Under the pieces are notes generated by a model that was not told where the DNA came from, did no database searches, and saw only the letters and a program-made list of their open reading frames with translations. Positions 48,561 through 48,866 of a stretch of DNA of 48,866 nt are shown in pieces (the stretch's first letter is position 1; the number at the start of each line of letters is the position of its first letter). The position numbers were made by a program, and so were the translations under genes. Source of the DNA: a virus; IMG/VR virus record IMGVR_UViG_3300022750_000018, positions 1-48,866 of that record. One strand, given 5' to 3'.

Positions 48561-48866
48561 TCCACCTCCGTCTCAGAACAGAGTATTCGTTCGGCGAAAC
48601 GTTTGCCCCAATTCCACGGATCGTAAAACGTCTTAAGGAATTGGGCGTGACGCACGCGGCCATCACGGATCAATCCACCTTTGGCCACGTTAAATTCTTC
48701 GAGGCGTGCAAGAAAGAAGGCATCCATCCAATCCTCGGCGTGGAAATCAATGTTTCCGACGATGACGCCGTCCACAATATGGCCATATTAGCCAAAAATC
48801 AGGACGGACTCAAAGAACTATACAGGCTTACTTCGAAAGCGCATCAGCAACCACTAGCCACAAGAC
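48557..48866 (+). CDS. DNA polymerase III alpha subunit, 5' part (crosses the join)
   Basis: Starts at ATG 48557 overlapping the exonuclease stop. It begins MIHLRLRTEYSFGETF, the start of the PHP domain. The frame joins the 5' end of the contig at 48736 = position 1, giving 916 codons in total, a whole number. The last few bases of the window lose one C and so break the frame; this is the contig-end error described for the terminal overlap. Confidence 0.93.
   Translation, partial: MIHLRLRTEYSFGETFAPIPRIVKRLKELGVTHAAITDQSTFGHVKFFEACKKEGIHPILGVEINVSDDDAVHNMAILAKNQDGLKELYRLTSKAHQQPLATR
48736..48866. repeat. Terminal overlap, 3' copy
   Basis: It repeats positions 1-132 with one missing C near the end. 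Removing it gives a unit genome of about 48,735 bases. Confidence 0.93.

Noticed and set aside
1-48866. tRNA genes, CRISPR arrays, insertion sequences, lysogeny genes
   Set aside because: I found no cloverleaf-like intergenic segment, no spaced repeats, no transposase and no integrase or CI/Cro-like repressor. A tRNA scan would be needed to be certain about tRNAs.

Overview
The window is one complete genome of a virulent, contractile-tailed bacteriophage (myovirus morphology). The last 131 bases repeat the first 132 with a single one-base difference, so the contig closes on itself at about 48.7 kb. The DNA polymerase III alpha gene runs across the join. No integrase, excisionase or CI/Cro-type repressor is visible, which fits a strictly lytic lifestyle. 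The head and tail module (DUF1073 portal, MuF, DUF2213 protease, DUF2184 capsid, DUF4054, DUF3383 sheath, DUF3277 tube, gp138-like spike, DUF2612) is the set known from Bcep781-like and AP22-like myoviruses of Gram-negative hosts. The host cannot be named from the sequence. It is a bacterium using sigma70-like promoters and ordinary Shine-Dalgarno sites. I saw no tRNA gene and no CRISPR array.

Layout. (1) 48018 to 4490 across the join, plus strand: DnaQ-type exonuclease, DnaE-type polymerase, VRR-NUC-like nuclease and SNF2 helicase. (2) 4500-6915, plus: many very small early genes and an HNH protein. (3) 6912-9580, minus: DUF1353, endolysin, two membrane proteins (holin candidates) and a secreted alpha/beta hydrolase. 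(4) 9591-19255, minus: fibre, baseplate, spike, hub, tape measure, frameshifted tail chaperone, tube and sheath. (5) 19367-19441, plus: an isolated 24-residue membrane peptide gene with its own early-type promoter. (6) 19438-32143, minus: SGNH-hydrolase fibre, neck and head genes, large and small terminase. (7) 32144-32405: AT-rich gap with a perfect 20-bp inverted repeat. (8) 32406-37902, minus: primase-helicase and accessory replication genes. (9) 38067-48021, plus: accessory metabolism and nucleotide genes (divergent ThyX, FAD oxidoreductase, SDR, VOC, HAD, Nmad5-like, DUF6378), small ORFs and homing-endonuclease traces.

Regulation. Non-structural operons share a repeated 5' leader close to ACTTAGAATGAAAGGA (eight copies on plus, two on minus). 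Several copies follow promoters with a TTTACT -35 box and a TATAAT-like -10 box. Two further TTTACT-17-AATAAT promoters abut the start codons of the portal and protease genes. One leader contains a strong terminator between promoter and gene.

The phage brings its own polymerase, proofreader, primase-helicase and recombination nuclease. The accessory block looks aimed at the nucleotide pool, and possibly at DNA base modification. The lysis and tail region carries two different putative esterases with export-type N-termini.
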